Source: Actinomycetospora succinea (GTDB lineage: Bacteria; Actinomycetota; Actinomycetes; Mycobacteriales; Pseudonocardiaceae). Taken from it: a stretch of 64,000 nt of DNA. The stretch is from contig NZ_SNYO01000008.1 of the NCBI RefSeq assembly GCF_004363095.1, forward strand, positions 186,001 to 250,000, in the 5' to 3' direction. Each line of letters begins with the position of its first letter. The stretch's first letter is position 1. The notes beneath the pieces are model-generated. The model was given only the letters and a program-made list of their open reading frames with translations, did not search any database and was not told the origin of the DNA. This document shows, piece by piece, positions 1 to 8,455 of this stretch. The position numbers and the translations under genes were made by a program.

Positions 1-38
1 GATCGAAGGACCCCGAGACCTGCCGAAGGTGCCCCTCG
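1..38 (+). repeat. Partial copy of the 58-bp palindromic repeat (copy 1)
   Basis: The first 38 bases match the right half of an element found four more times in the window. The shared part runs from the GATCGA core through CTGCCGAAGGTGCCCCTCG. The left arm lies outside the window. The element ends about 50 bases before the first gene. Confidence 0.7.
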
Positions 39-89
39 GCGACGCCGACGGAGCACTCCCGGCGGCCGGGCGGCGGAGGCCCCGGTAGC

Positions 90-890
90 GTGGATCGGGT
101 GCCGTGCGCGAGTGCCTCCCTGGCCGTGTGGACCGCGGCGTGGCTCGCCGGGTCGGCCGCCGCCGACGACGTCCTCGACGCGCTGGGCCCGTGGTCCGAG
201 GCGCACGACGTCGTCGCCGCCGACGCCGCGACCGCCGCGGTGACCGACCTGCCGACACCGGACCACGCCGGTGCCGGGCTCGCCACGCTGCTCGTGCTCG
301 CGCGCCAGCGGGTCTCGCCGATCGGGTCGGACGCGCGCCTGGTCATGCCCGCGCCGGGCGACGTCCGCGGGCTGCCGGGACCCGAGGCGCTGCGGGTCGC
401 GGCGATGGAGGCCGGCGAGTGCGCGGTGCTCGCCGGGGCGGGGCTGGCGGCCGTGCCGGCCCCGGTCGCCGACGGCGTGCTGCGCTGGACCGTGCACCTC
501 GTCGACGAGGTCCCGCCCGCCGCGCACCCGAGCCTGTCCGACGCCGAGCACGACCTGCGCGGCTCCGTGCGCGACGCCGCCGACACCCTGGCCGCGATGG
601 ACGTCGCGCGCCCGAAGGCCGGGGTCCGCGAGGAGATCGCCGACCGGCTGCGCCGCCGGCCCCACGCGAACTGGCCCGCCGGCACGCCGGGACGTCCGCT
701 GCGGGTGCTCCAGCACGCCGACGAGGTCGAGGCGATCCTCGTCGCGGCGTCGGGCGACGACCCGGGCGGCGCCGTGACGTCGTCCGCCACGCTCGCCCGC
801 ACCGACGCCCTGCGCCCGCTCGCCACGGCCGTGCGTGCGGCGCGGGTGGCGGCGGTCGCCGAGACCGTGCGGGCGCTGACCGCCGCCTGA
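90..890 (+). CDS. Hypothetical protein, Ala-rich, 266 aa
   Basis: I do not recognise this protein. It starts at GTG 90, with a GGAGG tract about 11 bases upstream. It is rich in Ala, Val, Asp and Arg, as is usual for soluble actinobacterial proteins. There is no clear signal peptide, membrane segment or metal motif. The open frame shows strong third-position G/C, supporting a real gene. It stands alone between a repeat copy and the convergent fmdB gene, which ends 26 bases further on. A conserved actinobacterial protein of unknown function is the best description. Confidence 0.6.
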   Translation: MDRVPCASASLAVWTAAWLAGSAAADDVLDALGPWSEAHDVVAADAATAAVTDLPTPDHAGAGLATLLVLARQRVSPIGSDARLVMPAPGDVRGLPGPEALRVAAMEAGECAVLAGAGLAAVPAPVADGVLRWTVHLVDEVPPAAHPSLSDAEHDLRGSVRDAADTLAAMDVARPKAGVREEIADRLRRRPHANWPAGTPGRPLRVLQHADEVEAILVAASGDDPGGAVTSSATLARTDALRPLATAVRAARVAAVAETVRALTAA

Positions 891-916
891 CCCGCAGGTC
901 AGACGGCGGTCAGGAC

Positions 917-1366
917 CTAGTGGCCGTGCCCGTGACCATGACCGTGGCCATGGCCGTGCCCCGAGGACCCCGTGTCCTTCTTCGGTGCTGACTCCGACGA
1001 AGACGACGAGTGCCCGATGTACGGCTCCCCCGCGCGCAGGGGTGCCTGCTCGTAGCGACCCTCGTGCGCCGCGACGGGACGCGTGTCGCCGCGCAGCTCG
1101 GGGTGCTTCGCCTCGAGCTTCTGGCGCTGGTCCCACTGCTTCTGCAGCCCGGTGACGTACTCCCGGTTGCCGCGGTAGGTGCCCTTCCAGGTCTGGGGCA
1201 TGTACTCCTTGGACGGCCCGGGGTCGGCGGTCCCGTGCAGTGCGGGGCGGGACGGCACCTTGCGCGTCTCGCCACCACACTCCGGGCACGCCGGCGCCGG
1301 GGCGTCCCGGCCGATCAACCGCTCGAACCGCGAGCCGCAGTCGCAGCGGTAGTCGTAGATCGGCAC
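917..1366 (-). CDS. FmdB-type zinc-ribbon protein with a Gly-His tail
   Basis: The N-terminus has the FmdB/CxxC zinc-ribbon pattern: MPIYDYRC, then Cys8-x-Cys10 and Cys27-x-x-Cys30. Such proteins are usually small putative regulators or zinc-binding accessory proteins of unsettled function. This one is 149 aa. After a charged middle and a Ser-rich stretch (about residues 120-135), it ends in seven consecutive Gly-His dipeptides, which should bind Ni, Zn or Cu ions. The GTG start lies only 4 bases after the stop of the iron-dependent alcohol dehydrogenase, so it is the third gene of a lactonase-dehydrogenase-FmdB operon. It may supply or store metal for the two metalloenzymes encoded upstream; that is inference. 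Confidence 0.85.
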   Translation of the reverse strand: MPIYDYRCDCGSRFERLIGRDAPAPACPECGGETRKVPSRPALHGTADPGPSKEYMPQTWKGTYRGNREYVTGLQKQWDQRQKLEAKHPELRGDTRPVAAHEGRYEQAPLRAGEPYIGHSSSSSESAPKKDTGSSGHGHGHGHGHGHGH

Positions 1367-1370
1367 GGGG

Positions 1371-2663
1371 TCACCAGTTCTCGACGGACTTGCGGAAGAT
1401 GTCCGCTATGTCGTCCTCGGTGGGCGTCCGGGGGCAGGTCGCGAGCAGCCGCTGCTGCTTCATCGTCCCGTCGACGAGGTCCGGGATGTCGCCCTCGCCG
1501 AAGCCGACGGCGCCGATGCCGTTCGGGATCCCGATGTCGCGCATGAGCTCGGTGACCACGTGCGGCAGCTGCTCCGACGCGTTGTTCTGCGTCTCGGCGT
1601 TCGGCCCGAGCATCCGCGCGGCCGCCATGTGCCGGTCGGGTGCGGAGTCGAAGCTGAACCGGAAGGCCTCCGGCGCCGTCAGCGACACCGACATGCCGTG
1701 GGGCACCATCGCCTCGTCCGACGGGTAGCCCGCCGGGTGGAAGTCCCGGACCTGCCCGGCGATCGGGTAGGCGTTGGCGTGCGGGATGTGGACGCCCGAG
1801 TTGCCGAAGCCCATGCCGGCGAACGTCGCCGCCATCATCATGTCCATCCGGGCGTCGACGTCCTCGCCGCCCCGCTCGACCGCGGTGCGGAACGAGCGGG
1901 CGAGCAGCGACATCGACTTCTCGCACCAGAGGTCCGAGACCGGGTTGGACCCGCAGTAGGTCACCCGCTCCTCGGGCTTCTTGCGGTCGAACGTCGTGTA
2001 CCAGCGCGCGGTGTACGACTCGAGCGCGTGGCAGACGATGTCCATGCCCGACGCCGCGGTGACCTCCGGCGGGAGGGTCATCGTTAGCAGCGGGTCGACG
2101 ACGGCGAGGGTCGGGCGCAGCCGCCAGCTGCTGATGCCCGTCTTCACGCGCAGCGAGAGGATGTCCAGCACGCACATGGCGGTGGACTCCGAGCCCGTGC
2201 CCGCCGTCGTCGGCACCGCGATCAGCGGCTTGAGCTGGCCCGGCGGGGTCTGGGCCTTGCCGACGGGCTTGTTGACGTAGTCCATCAGGTCGCCGGGGAA
2301 GGTCGTCAGCAGGTTGACGGCCTTCGCGGTGTCGATCGCCGAGCCGCCGCCGACGGCGACGAAGCCGTCCCACGGGCCCTGCTGCTGGGCGTAGCCGACG
2401 GCCTTGTTCATCGAGTCGTCGGTCGGCTCGACGTGCACGCCGTCGAAGATCTCGACGGTCATGTCGTAGCGGCGGATCTGGTCCGCGATGCGGTCGGGCA
2501 GGCCGGTCTGCTGCATGCCCGGGTCGGTGATCAGCAGGATGCGCTTCGCGCCGTACTGGGCGAGGTCGAAGCCGATCTCGTCGCAGGCACCCGCGCCGAA
2601 CTTCAGCGGCGGGGCGCCCCACGTGAACACCGACTCTTCGGTGGGAACCGGGGGGACGGTCAT
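1371..2663 (-). CDS. Iron-containing alcohol dehydrogenase, hydroxyacid-oxoacid transhydrogenase-like
   Basis: This is a 430-aa group III (iron-dependent) alcohol dehydrogenase. It carries GGGSAIDTAK at 105-114 for NAD binding and likely metal ligands Asp208, His212, His295 (in VHIPHANAYPIAG) and His322. That VHIPH...YPI segment, the long N-terminus and the overall length resemble hydroxyacid-oxoacid transhydrogenase (ADHFE1/HOT). HOT oxidises gamma-hydroxybutyrate to succinic semialdehyde while reducing 2-oxoglutarate. The lactonase-like gene ends 28 bases upstream, an arrangement recalling the blcC-blcB pair of Agrobacterium, which degrades gamma-butyrolactone. A GGAGAT ribosome site precedes the ATG. 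The family is certain; the substrate is inferred. An ordinary short-chain alcohol dehydrogenase role cannot be excluded. Confidence 0.85.
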   Translation of the reverse strand: MTVPPVPTEESVFTWGAPPLKFGAGACDEIGFDLAQYGAKRILLITDPGMQQTGLPDRIADQIRRYDMTVEIFDGVHVEPTDDSMNKAVGYAQQQGPWDGFVAVGGGSAIDTAKAVNLLTTFPGDLMDYVNKPVGKAQTPPGQLKPLIAVPTTAGTGSESTAMCVLDILSLRVKTGISSWRLRPTLAVVDPLLTMTLPPEVTAASGMDIVCHALESYTARWYTTFDRKKPEERVTYCGSNPVSDLWCEKSMSLLARSFRTAVERGGEDVDARMDMMMAATFAGMGFGNSGVHIPHANAYPIAGQVRDFHPAGYPSDEAMVPHGMSVSLTAPEAFRFSFDSAPDRHMAAARMLGPNAETQNNASEQLPHVVTELMRDIGIPNGIGAVGFGEGDIPDLVDGTMKQQRLLATCPRTPTEDDIADIFRKSVENW

Positions 2664-2691
2664 ACCGGTGAGATCTCCGATCAGGTGTCGA

Positions 2692-3516
2692 TCAGGTGTA
2701 GGAGCCGCCGCCGTTGCCCACGGTCTTGAGCTGGTGGATCTGCTCGGAGTCGTGGCCGAAGACGACCGTCGCGTTGGTCTTCTCGGCGACCCCGCGGATC
2801 TTCTCGACCGACGAGTAGAACTGGCCCATGTCGTTGACGATCGCGGCCGGCGTCGTGGGCGGGCCGTAGCTCTCGCCCATGTAGACGGCGTCCGAGGTGA
2901 AGATCATCGTGCCGGTGTCGGGCAGGTCGACCTGCATCGACATCGTGCCCGGCGTGTGCCCCGGCGTCTGGAGCAGCGTGACCCCGGGCAGGAACTCGGT
3001 GTCGCCCGAGACCGTCTCCCAGTTCAGCGCCTCGTAGTCGGTCTTGAGGTGGGCGCCGTTGAAGAGGCCGTCGAAGCCGAACGCCCAGTCCTTCTCCTTG
3101 TCACTGCAGATGAGCTTGGCCGACGAGTCCTTGAACATGTCGGCGTTGCCGCAGTGGTCGAAGTGCAGGTGGGAGAGCACGACGTAGTCGATCTGGTCGA
3201 CGCCGACGCCGATCTGGCGCAGGCGCGAGTCGAGGTACTCGTCCTCGCTGACCTTGTCGTAGGGGAAGAAGTCCTGCAGGCCCGTCGGGCCCCAGCGCTC
3301 CTCCCAGTCCCGGGGGCAGCTGGTGTCCCACAGGATGGTGCCGTCGGGGGTCTCGACGAGCACCGTGTGCGTCGGGACGTCGGCCCACTCGGTGGGCTGG
3401 TCCCGCATCTGCCGGGGGCGGATCGAGCGCCCCGGCTTGAGGAGCAACCACGTCAGGTCCGCGGTCATCATGCCGCAGTCCAGGATGCTCACCTTGATCT
3501 CGCCACTCGCAGCCAT
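2692..3516 (-). CDS. Metallo-beta-lactamase-fold hydrolase, AttM/BlcC-like lactonase
   Basis: This 274-aa protein belongs to the N-acyl-homoserine/gamma-butyrolactone lactonase branch of the MBL fold. The dinuclear zinc motif HLHFDH is at 116-121, and the later GHTPGTMS segment gives the third His. I place the start at ATG 3516 because GGAGGAG lies 7 bases upstream; an open extension to 3690 has no such site. It is the first gene of an operon with the HOT-like dehydrogenase and fmdB. The expected reaction is lactone ring opening, plausibly gamma-butyrolactone to gamma-hydroxybutyrate, which the next enzyme would oxidise. A quorum-quenching role on acyl-homoserine lactones is the alternative. 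A 10-bp palindrome ATGCATGCAT sits upstream at 3578-3587 and could be an operator. Confidence 0.85.
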   Translation of the reverse strand: MAASGEIKVSILDCGMMTADLTWLLLKPGRSIRPRQMRDQPTEWADVPTHTVLVETPDGTILWDTSCPRDWEERWGPTGLQDFFPYDKVSEDEYLDSRLRQIGVGVDQIDYVVLSHLHFDHCGNADMFKDSSAKLICSDKEKDWAFGFDGLFNGAHLKTDYEALNWETVSGDTEFLPGVTLLQTPGHTPGTMSMQVDLPDTGTMIFTSDAVYMGESYGPPTTPAAIVNDMGQFYSSVEKIRGVAEKTNATVVFGHDSEQIHQLKTVGNGGGSYT

Positions 3517-3716
3517 GGGCGCTCCTCCGCGTGCCGCGTGCCGAATCGGGGGTCGCAGCCGGGGCGCCGCACCGATCATGCATGCATCACCGGCCACGTG
3601 ACGCCGGACACTAGCGATGCTCACGATCGACGGCAAATGATCAGGTGAGGGCTCTGTGCCGGCGCGGACGGCGACGGCACGCTGCTCCATCAGGGTGGCG
3701 GCTGCTGTGACGGAGG

Positions 3717-4583
3717 GTGACGATCGGGCAGGCTGAGGCCGTGACCGCTCCTCCCCCGTCGGCCGGGACGTCGACCCATCGTCGCGCTGTGTGGGCGCGA
3801 CGCTCCCGCCTCGCGGCGGCTCGGCGGGCGCCGTTCTGGACCCTGCTGGCGTCCGGTGTGGTCGCGGGGCTGTCGGCGCCGATGATCCACCTCGCGATGT
3901 CCGACCGGTGGCGCGACGCCGCGGGGATCCTGCCCGAGGGCCTGGTCCGCCTCACGGTGCTGGCGGCGCTCGGGCTGGTCGTCGCGGTGTGCGCGACGGC
4001 CGCCGGCCTGTTCTGGGCCGCCGGCGCCCTCGGGGAGGCGCCGACCGACGACGTCGAGCACTACGGCGGCGGGCGCCGGGGCGTCCTCGCGTGGGCCGAC
4101 CGGTACGCGACGACCGGGCGGACGACGCTCGAGGACACCCCCGACGCCCGCGTGGCGGCCGCCCGCGACGTCCAGGGCCGGCGGGCCCTGCCGGCCACGG
4201 TGGCCGGGGCCCGGGTCGCCGCCTCCCGCGAGCGCCCGCACGGCGTGGCCGCCTACTCGGTCACCGTGCCGGAGGGCTCCGTCACCGTGACCGCCGACGA
4301 GGGCCCGCGCGGCCTCGTCGACTGGACCCTCGACGACGGGCGCGGCACGACGCTGCGCTGGCGCCACCACCTCGCCGACCGAGTGCCGCGGGTGACGCTG
4401 GTCGACGGGCACGGCACGGCCTGGTGGGTCCGGCGCACGAGCCGGACGGCGCTGGCGGCCGAGGTCCCCGACGAGCTCGACCCGGCGGCCGCCCGGGTGC
4501 TCGTGCTCGTCGTCGACGACCAGCTGGCCAACGCCCGGCACCTGCGCTCGGCGATGGCCGCCTCGGGCGGCGGCGGGGACTAG
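3717..4583 (+). CDS. Hypothetical membrane protein, two N-terminal TM segments
   Basis: The 288-aa product has a basic N-terminus, then two hydrophobic segments at about 39-60 and 76-103. A soluble C-terminal region of about 180 residues follows, rich in Val, Thr and Arg-Gly. That part is likely extracytoplasmic or cytoplasmic beta-rich; I see no catalytic motif. Start GTG 3717 is tentative, and GTG 3741 is an alternative. It converges with hemH and overlaps its end by 4 bases. In M. tuberculosis a convergent hypothetical gene (Rv1486c) also follows hemZ, so it could be the positional counterpart. Confidence 0.6.
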   Translation: MTIGQAEAVTAPPPSAGTSTHRRAVWARRSRLAAARRAPFWTLLASGVVAGLSAPMIHLAMSDRWRDAAGILPEGLVRLTVLAALGLVVAVCATAAGLFWAAGALGEAPTDDVEHYGGGRRGVLAWADRYATTGRTTLEDTPDARVAAARDVQGRRALPATVAGARVAASRERPHGVAAYSVTVPEGSVTVTADEGPRGLVDWTLDDGRGTTLRWRHHLADRVPRVTLVDGHGTAWWVRRTSRTALAAEVPDELDPAAARVLVLVVDDQLANARHLRSAMAASGGGGD

Positions 4584-5653
4584 CGCGCCGGGCGCTTCGC
4601 GGGCTCGCAGCACCCCGGGTGGCAGAGGGCTCCGTTGCAGCCCACGCCGGCCCGCGGCGCCGACCCCAGCTCACGCGGCGCCGCACCGTCGACCTGCTCG
4701 GCGATCAGCTCCACGACCATCTCGACGAAGCGCGGGTCGGAGCCGGCGCTCGCGGCGCGGGCGAACCCCATCCCGAGCTTCTCGGCGTGCTCGGCGGCCT
4801 CGTTGTCGAGGTCCCAGACGACCTCGAGGTGGTCGGACACGAACCCGACCGGGCTGACGACGACGGCGTCGACGCCGCGGTCGTGCAGGTCGTCGAGGTG
4901 GTCGACGATGTCGGGCTCGAGCCAGGGGATCTGCGGCGGCCCGGAGCGCGACTGCCACACGAGGTCGTGGTCGGCGGCGTCGACGGCGTCGGCGACGAGC
5001 CGGGCGGCCTCGCTCATCTGTCGCGAGTAGCGGTGGCCGCCCTCCTCGGGCGGGCCGGCGGTGCGGTCGGCCGACTCGGGGATCGAGTGCGCGGTGAAGA
5101 CCAGCCGCGCCTCGTGGCCGGCGTCCAGGCGCTCGCGGGCGGCCCGGACGCCGTCGGCGACGGACGCGACGAACAGCGGGTGGTCGTAGAAGTGGCGCAG
5201 CTTGACGAGGTCGGGCGCGTAGCCCGTCCGGTCGACGGCCGCCTCGCGGGCCCGGGCGATGTCCTCGTGGTACTGCCGGCACGCCGAGTACCCGCCGTAG
5301 GCGCTCGTCGCGAACACCAGCGCGCGCCGGACGCCGTCGCGGGCCATGCCCTCGACGGTGTCCTCGGCGAGCGGGTGCCAGTTGCGGTTGCCGAAGTAGA
5401 CGGGCAGGTCGCGGCCGGACTCCCGCAGCGCGCGGGACAGGTCGGCGACGAGGCGTCGGTTCAGCTCGTTGATCGGGCTGACGCCCCCGAAGTGCTGGTA
5501 GTGCTCCTCGACGGCGTCGAGCCGCTCGGGCGGCACGCCGCGGCCCCGCGTGACGTTCTCGAGGAACGGGCGGACCTCGTCGGGGCCCTCGGGGCCCCCG
5601 AAGGACAGGACCAGGACGGCGTCGTAGGGCTCGGCACTCACGTCGTCCAGCAT
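4580..5653 (-). CDS. hemH: Ferrochelatase (coproporphyrin ferrochelatase type), CpfC/HemH
   Basis: This 357-aa enzyme inserts Fe2+ into a porphyrin ring. In actinobacteria the substrate is normally coproporphyrin III of the coproporphyrin-dependent heme route. The active-site His is His189 in TAHSIP. SFGGPEGPDEV near the N-terminus and GGVSPINELN at about 56-65 are ferrochelatase signatures. Cys339, Cys344, Cys348 and Cys349 at the C-terminus, together with Cys125 in SAYGGYSACRQY, resemble the ligands of the [2Fe-2S] cluster known in M. tuberculosis and Caulobacter ferrochelatases. It is the last gene after fabG and inhA, the same order as fabG1-inhA-hemZ in mycobacteria, with 40 bases between inhA and its start. 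Confidence 0.95.
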   Translation of the reverse strand: MLDDVSAEPYDAVLVLSFGGPEGPDEVRPFLENVTRGRGVPPERLDAVEEHYQHFGGVSPINELNRRLVADLSRALRESGRDLPVYFGNRNWHPLAEDTVEGMARDGVRRALVFATSAYGGYSACRQYHEDIARAREAAVDRTGYAPDLVKLRHFYDHPLFVASVADGVRAARERLDAGHEARLVFTAHSIPESADRTAGPPEEGGHRYSRQMSEAARLVADAVDAADHDLVWQSRSGPPQIPWLEPDIVDHLDDLHDRGVDAVVVSPVGFVSDHLEVVWDLDNEAAEHAEKLGMGFARAASAGSDPRFVEMVVELIAEQVDGAAPRELGSAPRAGVGCNGALCHPGCCEPAKRPAR

Positions 5654-5693
5654 CCCCCCGGAGGACCGGGGCTACACGGCGAGACCTCCCTGG

Positions 5694-6461
5694 CTAGGCG
5701 CCCATCGCGTGGTACCCGCCGTCGGCGTGCACGACCTCGCCGGTGGTGGCGGGCAGCCAGTCCGAGAGCAGCGCGCAGATCGTCCTGGCGACCGGCGTCG
5801 GGTCCTCGAGGTCCCAGCCCAGCGGCGAGCGCTGCACCCAGGCCTCCTCGAACGTGTCGAAGCCCGGGATCGACTTCGCGGCCATGGTGCGCACCGGGCC
5901 GGCGGCGACGAGGTTCGCGCGGATGCCCTCGGGGCCCAGGTCGCGGGCGAGGTAGCGCGTGGTGGCCTCGAGCGCGGCCTTGGCGACGCCCATCCAGTCG
6001 TAGCCGGGCCAGGCGACGGTGTTGTCGAAGTCCATGCCCACCAGCGACGAGCCGGGCCCGAGCAGCGGCTTGCAGGCCATCGCCAACGACTTGAACGAGT
6101 AGGCCGAGACCTCGACCGCCGTCGCGACGTCCTTCCACTCGGTGTGCAGGAAGTTGCCGCCCAGGGCGTCCATCGGGGCGAAGCCGATGGAGTGCAGGAC
6201 GCCGTCGAGGCCGTCGACGTGCTCGCGGACCGCGTCGGCGAGACCGTCCAGGTGCTCCTGGTCCTGCACGTCCAGCTCGATCACCGGCGCCTCGGTGGGC
6301 AGCCGCTTCGCGACGCGCTTGACCAGCGACAGCCGCCCGAAGCCGGTGAGGACGACGGTGGCGCCCGCCTCCTGCGCCGCCTTCGCCGCGTGGAAGGCGA
6401 TCGAGGCGTCGGTGATGATCCCGGTGACCAGGATCCGCTTGCCCTCGAGCAGGTTGCTCAC
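5694..6461 (-). CDS. inhA: Enoyl-[acyl-carrier-protein] reductase, InhA type
   Basis: This is a 255-aa NADH-dependent enoyl-ACP reductase that completes each fatty acid elongation cycle. The N-terminus GIITDASIAFHAAKAAQ closely follows mycobacterial InhA. Tyr154 and Lys161 (PGYDWMGVAK) match InhA Tyr158 and Lys165. SIGF at 91-94 carries the Ser equivalent to Ser94, a known isoniazid-resistance position. I use GTG 6461, preceded by GGGGAG, 11 bases after the fabG stop. The gene is translated with fabG and hemH as one unit. Mycolic acids are not implied, since Pseudonocardiaceae are generally reported to lack them while keeping this fatty acid enzyme. Confidence 0.95.
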   Translation of the reverse strand: MSNLLEGKRILVTGIITDASIAFHAAKAAQEAGATVVLTGFGRLSLVKRVAKRLPTEAPVIELDVQDQEHLDGLADAVREHVDGLDGVLHSIGFAPMDALGGNFLHTEWKDVATAVEVSAYSFKSLAMACKPLLGPGSSLVGMDFDNTVAWPGYDWMGVAKAALEATTRYLARDLGPEGIRANLVAAGPVRTMAAKSIPGFDTFEEAWVQRSPLGWDLEDPTPVARTICALLSDWLPATTGEVVHADGGYHAMGA

Positions 6462-6472
6462 TGTCTCCCCTT

Positions 6473-7315
<843 letters not shown>

Positions 7316-7318
7316 TCA

Positions 7319-7324
7319 TAGGTT
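7319..7324 (+). promoter_or_regulatory. Candidate -10 element, possibly leaderless, for the esterase
   Basis: TAGGTT lies 6 bases before ATG 7331. No Shine-Dalgarno sequence precedes that start. A transcript starting at or next to the A of the ATG would be leaderless, which is common in actinobacteria. The -35 region is not convincing. Confidence 0.35.
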
Positions 7325-7330
7325 GTATCC

Positions 7331-8446
7331 ATGACTGCCACCGACGCCACCCCGACCCTCCCCGGCCGGCTCGGCGACCCCTCGCTGGACCTGCGCACCG
7401 ACCCCCGCGCGAAGCCCGGCCTCGTCGCGGCCCTCGCCCCGTTCGGGCTCGACGGACCCGCCGCCGAGCCGCCGCTGACGCGGGAGGCCGGCCGGGACGC
7501 GGTGGCCGAGGCCGTCGGCGGGCTGCACGACGCGTTCAGCGCCCTCTACGCGAACATCCCGCTCGACCTGCCGGGCGACGCGCCCGACGACGCCGTCGAG
7601 GTCACCGAGACGTCGGTGCCGTCGCCCGACGGCCACCTGATCCCCGTGGTCCTCTACCGCCCGGCGGGGGTCGCCGGACCGTTGCCGTGCGTCGTCTACA
7701 TCCACGGCGGCGGCATGGTGATCCTCGACGCCGAGACCCGCGTCCACGACCGCTGGTGCCGCGAGCTCGCCCTCACCGGGGTCGTCGCTGCGCGGGTCGG
7801 GTTCCGCAACGCGTGGACCGAGCTCGGCCCGCACCCGTTCCCCGCGGGCCTCGACGACTGCGCGACGGCCGTGCGGTGGCTCGACGACCAACGCGGCGAG
7901 CTGGGCCTGACCCGCATCGTCCTGCAGGGCGAGTCCGGCGGCGCGAACCTCGTGCTCGCCACGACGCTGCGGGCCAAGCGCTCGGGCGACCTCGACGCCA
8001 TCGACGGCGTGTACGCCTCGGTGCCCTACGTCAGCGGCGGGTACGCGTGGGACCGCGCGCGCAAGCTCCGCGAGCTCCCGTCGATGGTCGAGAACGACGG
8101 CTACTTCATCAACTGCGCGCTGATGGACCTGCTCGTCGCCCAGTACGACCCGCACGCCCGCCACACCGAGGACCCGCTGGCCTGGCCGTACTTCGCGACC
8201 GCCGACGACCTCGCCGGCCTGCCGCCGCACGTCATCACCGTCAACGAGCTCGACCCGCTGCGCGACGAGGGGCTCGCCTACTACCGCAAGCTCCTCGCGG
8301 CCGGGGTCCCGGTCGAGGGGCGGGTGAACCTCGGCATCGTCCACGGCGCCGAGATGATCTTCCGGCAGGCGCTGCCCGCCGAGCACCGCGCGGCGATCGC
8401 CGACATCCGGGCCTTCGTCGACCGGTTGACGGTCGACCACATCTAG
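7331..8446 (+). CDS. Alpha/beta hydrolase, HSL-like (bHSL/type IV) esterase
   Basis: The 371-aa protein has the hormone-sensitive-lipase family hallmarks. HGGG at 125-128 forms the oxyanion hole. The nucleophile is Ser202 in GESGG, the acid is Asp308 in ELDPLRDEG, and the base is His338 in IVHG. It should hydrolyse short- to medium-chain carboxyl esters in the cytoplasm. No signal peptide is visible. The N-terminal 90 residues form the cap typical of the family. It is transcribed divergently from fabG and converges with the VWA gene, leaving only 9 bases between the stops. It has no counterpart at this place in the M. tuberculosis order, so it is probably a local insertion. Confidence 0.9.
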   Translation: MTATDATPTLPGRLGDPSLDLRTDPRAKPGLVAALAPFGLDGPAAEPPLTREAGRDAVAEAVGGLHDAFSALYANIPLDLPGDAPDDAVEVTETSVPSPDGHLIPVVLYRPAGVAGPLPCVVYIHGGGMVILDAETRVHDRWCRELALTGVVAARVGFRNAWTELGPHPFPAGLDDCATAVRWLDDQRGELGLTRIVLQGESGGANLVLATTLRAKRSGDLDAIDGVYASVPYVSGGYAWDRARKLRELPSMVENDGYFINCALMDLLVAQYDPHARHTEDPLAWPYFATADDLAGLPPHVITVNELDPLRDEGLAYYRKLLAAGVPVEGRVNLGIVHGAEMIFRQALPAEHRAAIADIRAFVDRLTVDHI

Positions 8447-8455
8447 CTCCGACGT

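Noticed and set aside
2488-3648. Plus-strand open frame of 386 codons over the lactonase gene
   Set aside because: It overlaps a clear metallo-hydrolase with a good ribosome site and has no recognisable domain.
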